Of a DNA stretch of 64,000 nucleotides, positions 62,145 to 64,000 are shown piece by piece. The notes under the pieces are model-generated. The model was not told the DNA's origin, did not search any database, and was given only the letters and a program-made list of their open reading frames with translations. Location of the stretch: contig QOQE01000004.1 of NCBI GenBank assembly GCA_003331935.1, positions 20,539 through 84,538 of the forward strand, given 5' to 3'. Position 1 is the stretch's first letter. Every line of letters starts with the position of its first letter. The position numbers and the translations under genes were made by a program. Source of the DNA: Alphaproteobacteria bacterium (GTDB lineage: Bacteria; Pseudomonadota; Alphaproteobacteria; Rhodobacterales; Rhodobacteraceae).

Positions 62145-63047
62145 CTATGCCCAAATCTGATGCGCAGCTTTTACAACAATTGAATGACGATAAGCAAGCT
62201 CGTACTTATCATCTGAATACCCACCTCCCATCACCGTTGCAATAGGGATATCCCTTTTCTTAAAAAAGTTCAATACTGTCATTTCTCTTTCAAAAAGACC
62301 TTCATCATCAATACTCAACCTGCCCAGCTTATCATTAGCATGTATATCCACTCCTGCTACATATAGAACCAGATCTGGAGAAAATCTTTCAAGGCATTTA
62401 TTCAATCCATCTAACAAGTAGCTCTTATACCCAAACCAAGACATGTTATCCTCTAAACCAATATCAAGATCACTATTAGCTTTTCTATAAGGAAAGTTTT
62501 TTGAAGAATGTATTGAACACGTAAAGGTTCTATCATTATTCTCTAATATTCTAGCTGTTCCATCTCCCTGATGCACATCACAATCGAATATCAAAATATT
62601 TTTTACTTCTTTTGTTTTAGTCAAAGTTAATGCAGTAAAAGCTAGGTCATTGAAGACACAAAACCCTGACCCAAAATCAAAATGAGAGTGGTGAGTGCCC
62701 CCTGCCAGATGACACGAAACGCCGTATTTTAGAGCAGATCTTGCAGCTAATAAGGATCCATTTACAGCAATAAAGGATCTCTTTGCCAAAACTGGACTCC
62801 AATGCAACCCTAGCCTCCTCTGTTCTTTTTCGTCTAATGAACCATTTGCTATCTTCTCAACATATTCACTACAATGAGCAATGCCAACTTGTTCTGCGTT
62901 GGCCTTTTCCGGCACTAGAATTGTCGCAGATTTCATATATTCAGTTTTTTTTAATAATTCAAAGAGATCCGAAAACTTTGTTGAGGTAAATCTATGCCCC
63001 GGCGGCAATGGAATGTCATATTCAGGATGTGTAATCCAAGTTATCAT
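62145..63047 (-). CDS. Histone deacetylase family (class II-like) deacetylase
   Basis: Zinc-dependent deacetylase/amidohydrolase of the HDAC superfamily, 300 aa. The His pair is His119/His120 (GGTHHSHFDFGSG); zinc ligands Asp157 and His159 (DCDVHQGDGTA) and a late Asp239 (AGVDIHANDKLG) are all in place. Bacterial members deacetylate acetylpolyamines, acetoin-related substrates or proteins. The substrate here is not known. The 31-aa membrane ORF follows. Confidence 0.93.
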   Translation of the reverse strand: MITWITHPEYDIPLPPGHRFTSTKFSDLFELLKKTEYMKSATILVPEKANAEQVGIAHCSEYVEKIANGSLDEKEQRRLGLHWSPVLAKRSFIAVNGSLLAARSALKYGVSCHLAGGTHHSHFDFGSGFCVFNDLAFTALTLTKTKEVKNILIFDCDVHQGDGTARILENNDRTFTCSIHSSKNFPYRKANSDLDIGLEDNMSWFGYKSYLLDGLNKCLERFSPDLVLYVAGVDIHANDKLGRLSIDDEGLFEREMTVLNFFKKRDIPIATVMGGGYSDDKYELAYRHSIVVKAAHQIWA

Positions 63048-63244
63048 TGAGAAACCCCAAAAAACAAAAAGCGACGGCTACGTTAGTGCTTATAAGAAAA
63101 TATAGAATATTTTGAAGCCCCTTACTAAATTTTTTAATTCTGAAATCAGGAAGCTATCTTTTATACGTATCTTTTAATTATCATATTCTGTTTACTCACG
63201 ATTTCTACAAAGCTAAAAGACAAAAATCTAATAAGGAGCTTATC

Positions 63245-63945
63245 ATGACCGATAAAGTTTGCATTGTTGTTGGTGGAGGAAAGGGAATGGGCGCAGCGAT
63301 TGCGCGTGAAATGAAAAAAAAAACTACAAGCTTTCATTGATGTCTCCATCAGTCAATTGTGAAAAACTTGCTGATGAGCTTGACGGAATAGCATATCGTG
63401 GCAGAGCTGAAAACTCTAGAGATACCGATAACCTTATAAAATTTACGATGGAGAAATTTGGTAGAATTGATAGCCTTTTAATTCATGTAGGAGGTCCACC
63501 TAAAGGCGATCTTCTTGAAATATCAGAAGATGATTGGAAAAAAGCTAATGAAATGGTGCTAATGCCTGTAATCCGGTTATCCAAGTTAATAACTCCTATT
63601 ATGCAATCTCAAGGAGGTGGCTCAATTGTAAACATAACAACATTTTCAGTTTTTGAACCTAGCTTAATGTTTCCAACATCAAGCGTTTATAGGGTGGGAG
63701 TTTCGTCCTACACCAAACTTTACTCTGATCGGTATGGATCAGACAATATTAGAATGAATTGCTTATTACCCGGATTTACGGACAGTCTGGATTTGCCAGA
63801 AAAACTATCTCATATGTCTGTATTCAAAAGGTTCGCTAAAGCAGAGGAGCAGGCAAAAACAGCAGCTTTCTTACTTTCAAGTGATAGCAGCTATATAACC
63901 GGGCAAAGTATAAGGGTCGATGGAGGTGTTACGAGACATCTCTAA
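63245..63945 (+). pseudogene. SDR oxidoreductase with a frameshift at a poly-A tract
   Basis: The ATG at 63245 has a strong AAGGAG RBS and codes an SDR N terminus with CIVVGGGKGMGAAIAREM, then hits a run of ten A (63314-63323) and stops at TGA after 27 residues. The rest of the gene continues in another frame from EKKNYKLSLMSPSVNCEK to VDGG at 63945. Adding one A (or removing two) restores one ORF of about 233 aa. The C part has GGSIVNI and SITG-type motifs, but the YxxxK position reads YRVGV. It could be a pseudogene, phase variation, transcriptional slippage or an assembly error. Confidence 0.75.
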
Positions 63946-64000
63946 TAAACTATTAGGAAAATGCTCTTTCAATTGCCGGAATGATAGCACTGATATTTTG

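Noticed and set aside
1..64000. tRNA, rRNA, CRISPR, insertion sequence or prophage
   Set aside because: No cloverleaf with a GTTCRANNC T-arm, no spaced direct repeats, no transposase, integrase or phage gene was found on either strand by eye.

Overview
The window looks like chromosomal DNA from an AT-rich, Gram-negative, aerobic alphaproteobacterium. The support is: the dac-tmk-holB-tatD-MBL gene order, a bacterial phosphatidylcholine synthase (Pcs), a canonical pseudoazurin, PobA, a SCO-type copper chaperone and many ABC and EamA transporters. A marine, SAR116- or Rhodospirillales-like lineage with a streamlined, tightly packed genome fits, but that placement is inference. I see no rRNA, tRNA, prophage, transposase or CRISPR array.

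Layout. 1-5.0 kb: cell wall and replication genes (D-Ala-D-Ala carboxypeptidase, cut by the window edge; tmk; holB; tatD; an MBL hydrolase) and an AEC transporter. 5-10 kb: Sel1-repeat proteins, a lipoprotein, an SDR, an aminotransferase and hpf. 10-17 kb: threonine dehydratase, pcs, pseudoazurin, a DUF2237 protein, a deaminase overlapping pobA, and SMR and TPR proteins. 17-27.8 kb: an F420 block (cofD, cofE, npdG and an LLM oxidoreductase), then an N-carbamoyl hydrolase, a dihydropyrimidinase and an NMT1-type ABC importer that ends at a strong terminator. 27.9-39 kb: two PLP enzymes, yedK, transporters, carbonic anhydrase, SCO and two paralogous proteins of unknown family. 39-46 kb: a BMP-type nucleoside/nucleobase ABC importer with a cytosine-deaminase-like amidohydrolase and an MFS protein. 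46-57.9 kb: leuA, two P450s, two MORN-type proteins, two VOC proteins, a GFA protein and an ABC exporter. 57.9-61.7 kb: a PPOX flavoprotein, cofG, cofH and cofC. 61.7-64 kb: small-RNA-like modules, a 31-residue membrane ORF, an HDAC-family hydrolase and a frameshifted SDR.

How the genes work together. All five core F420 genes (cofC, D, E, G, H) are present, split over two loci about 40 kb apart, with NpdG to reduce the cofactor. The first locus reads directly into genes for the last two steps of reductive pyrimidine (or hydantoin) breakdown and an importer. No PreT/PreA-type dihydropyrimidine dehydrogenase lies in the window. This suggests that the F420-dependent LLM enzyme supplies the redox step. 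The BMP importer plus deaminase-like amidohydrolase at 39-45 kb is a second probable nucleobase-acquisition operon.

Two non-coding signals stand out. First, three related modules share the layout hairpin, single-stranded CCTCCCC, hairpin. Two are in tandem at 61.8-61.96 kb, the first behind a MerR-type promoter/operator, and one is on the minus strand at 50.0 kb. They resemble anti-Shine-Dalgarno small RNAs of Alphaproteobacteria. Second, a 26-codon ORF with a near-perfect extended Shine-Dalgarno lies just ahead of pobA, followed by an intrinsic terminator that abuts the pobA start codon, as in an attenuator.
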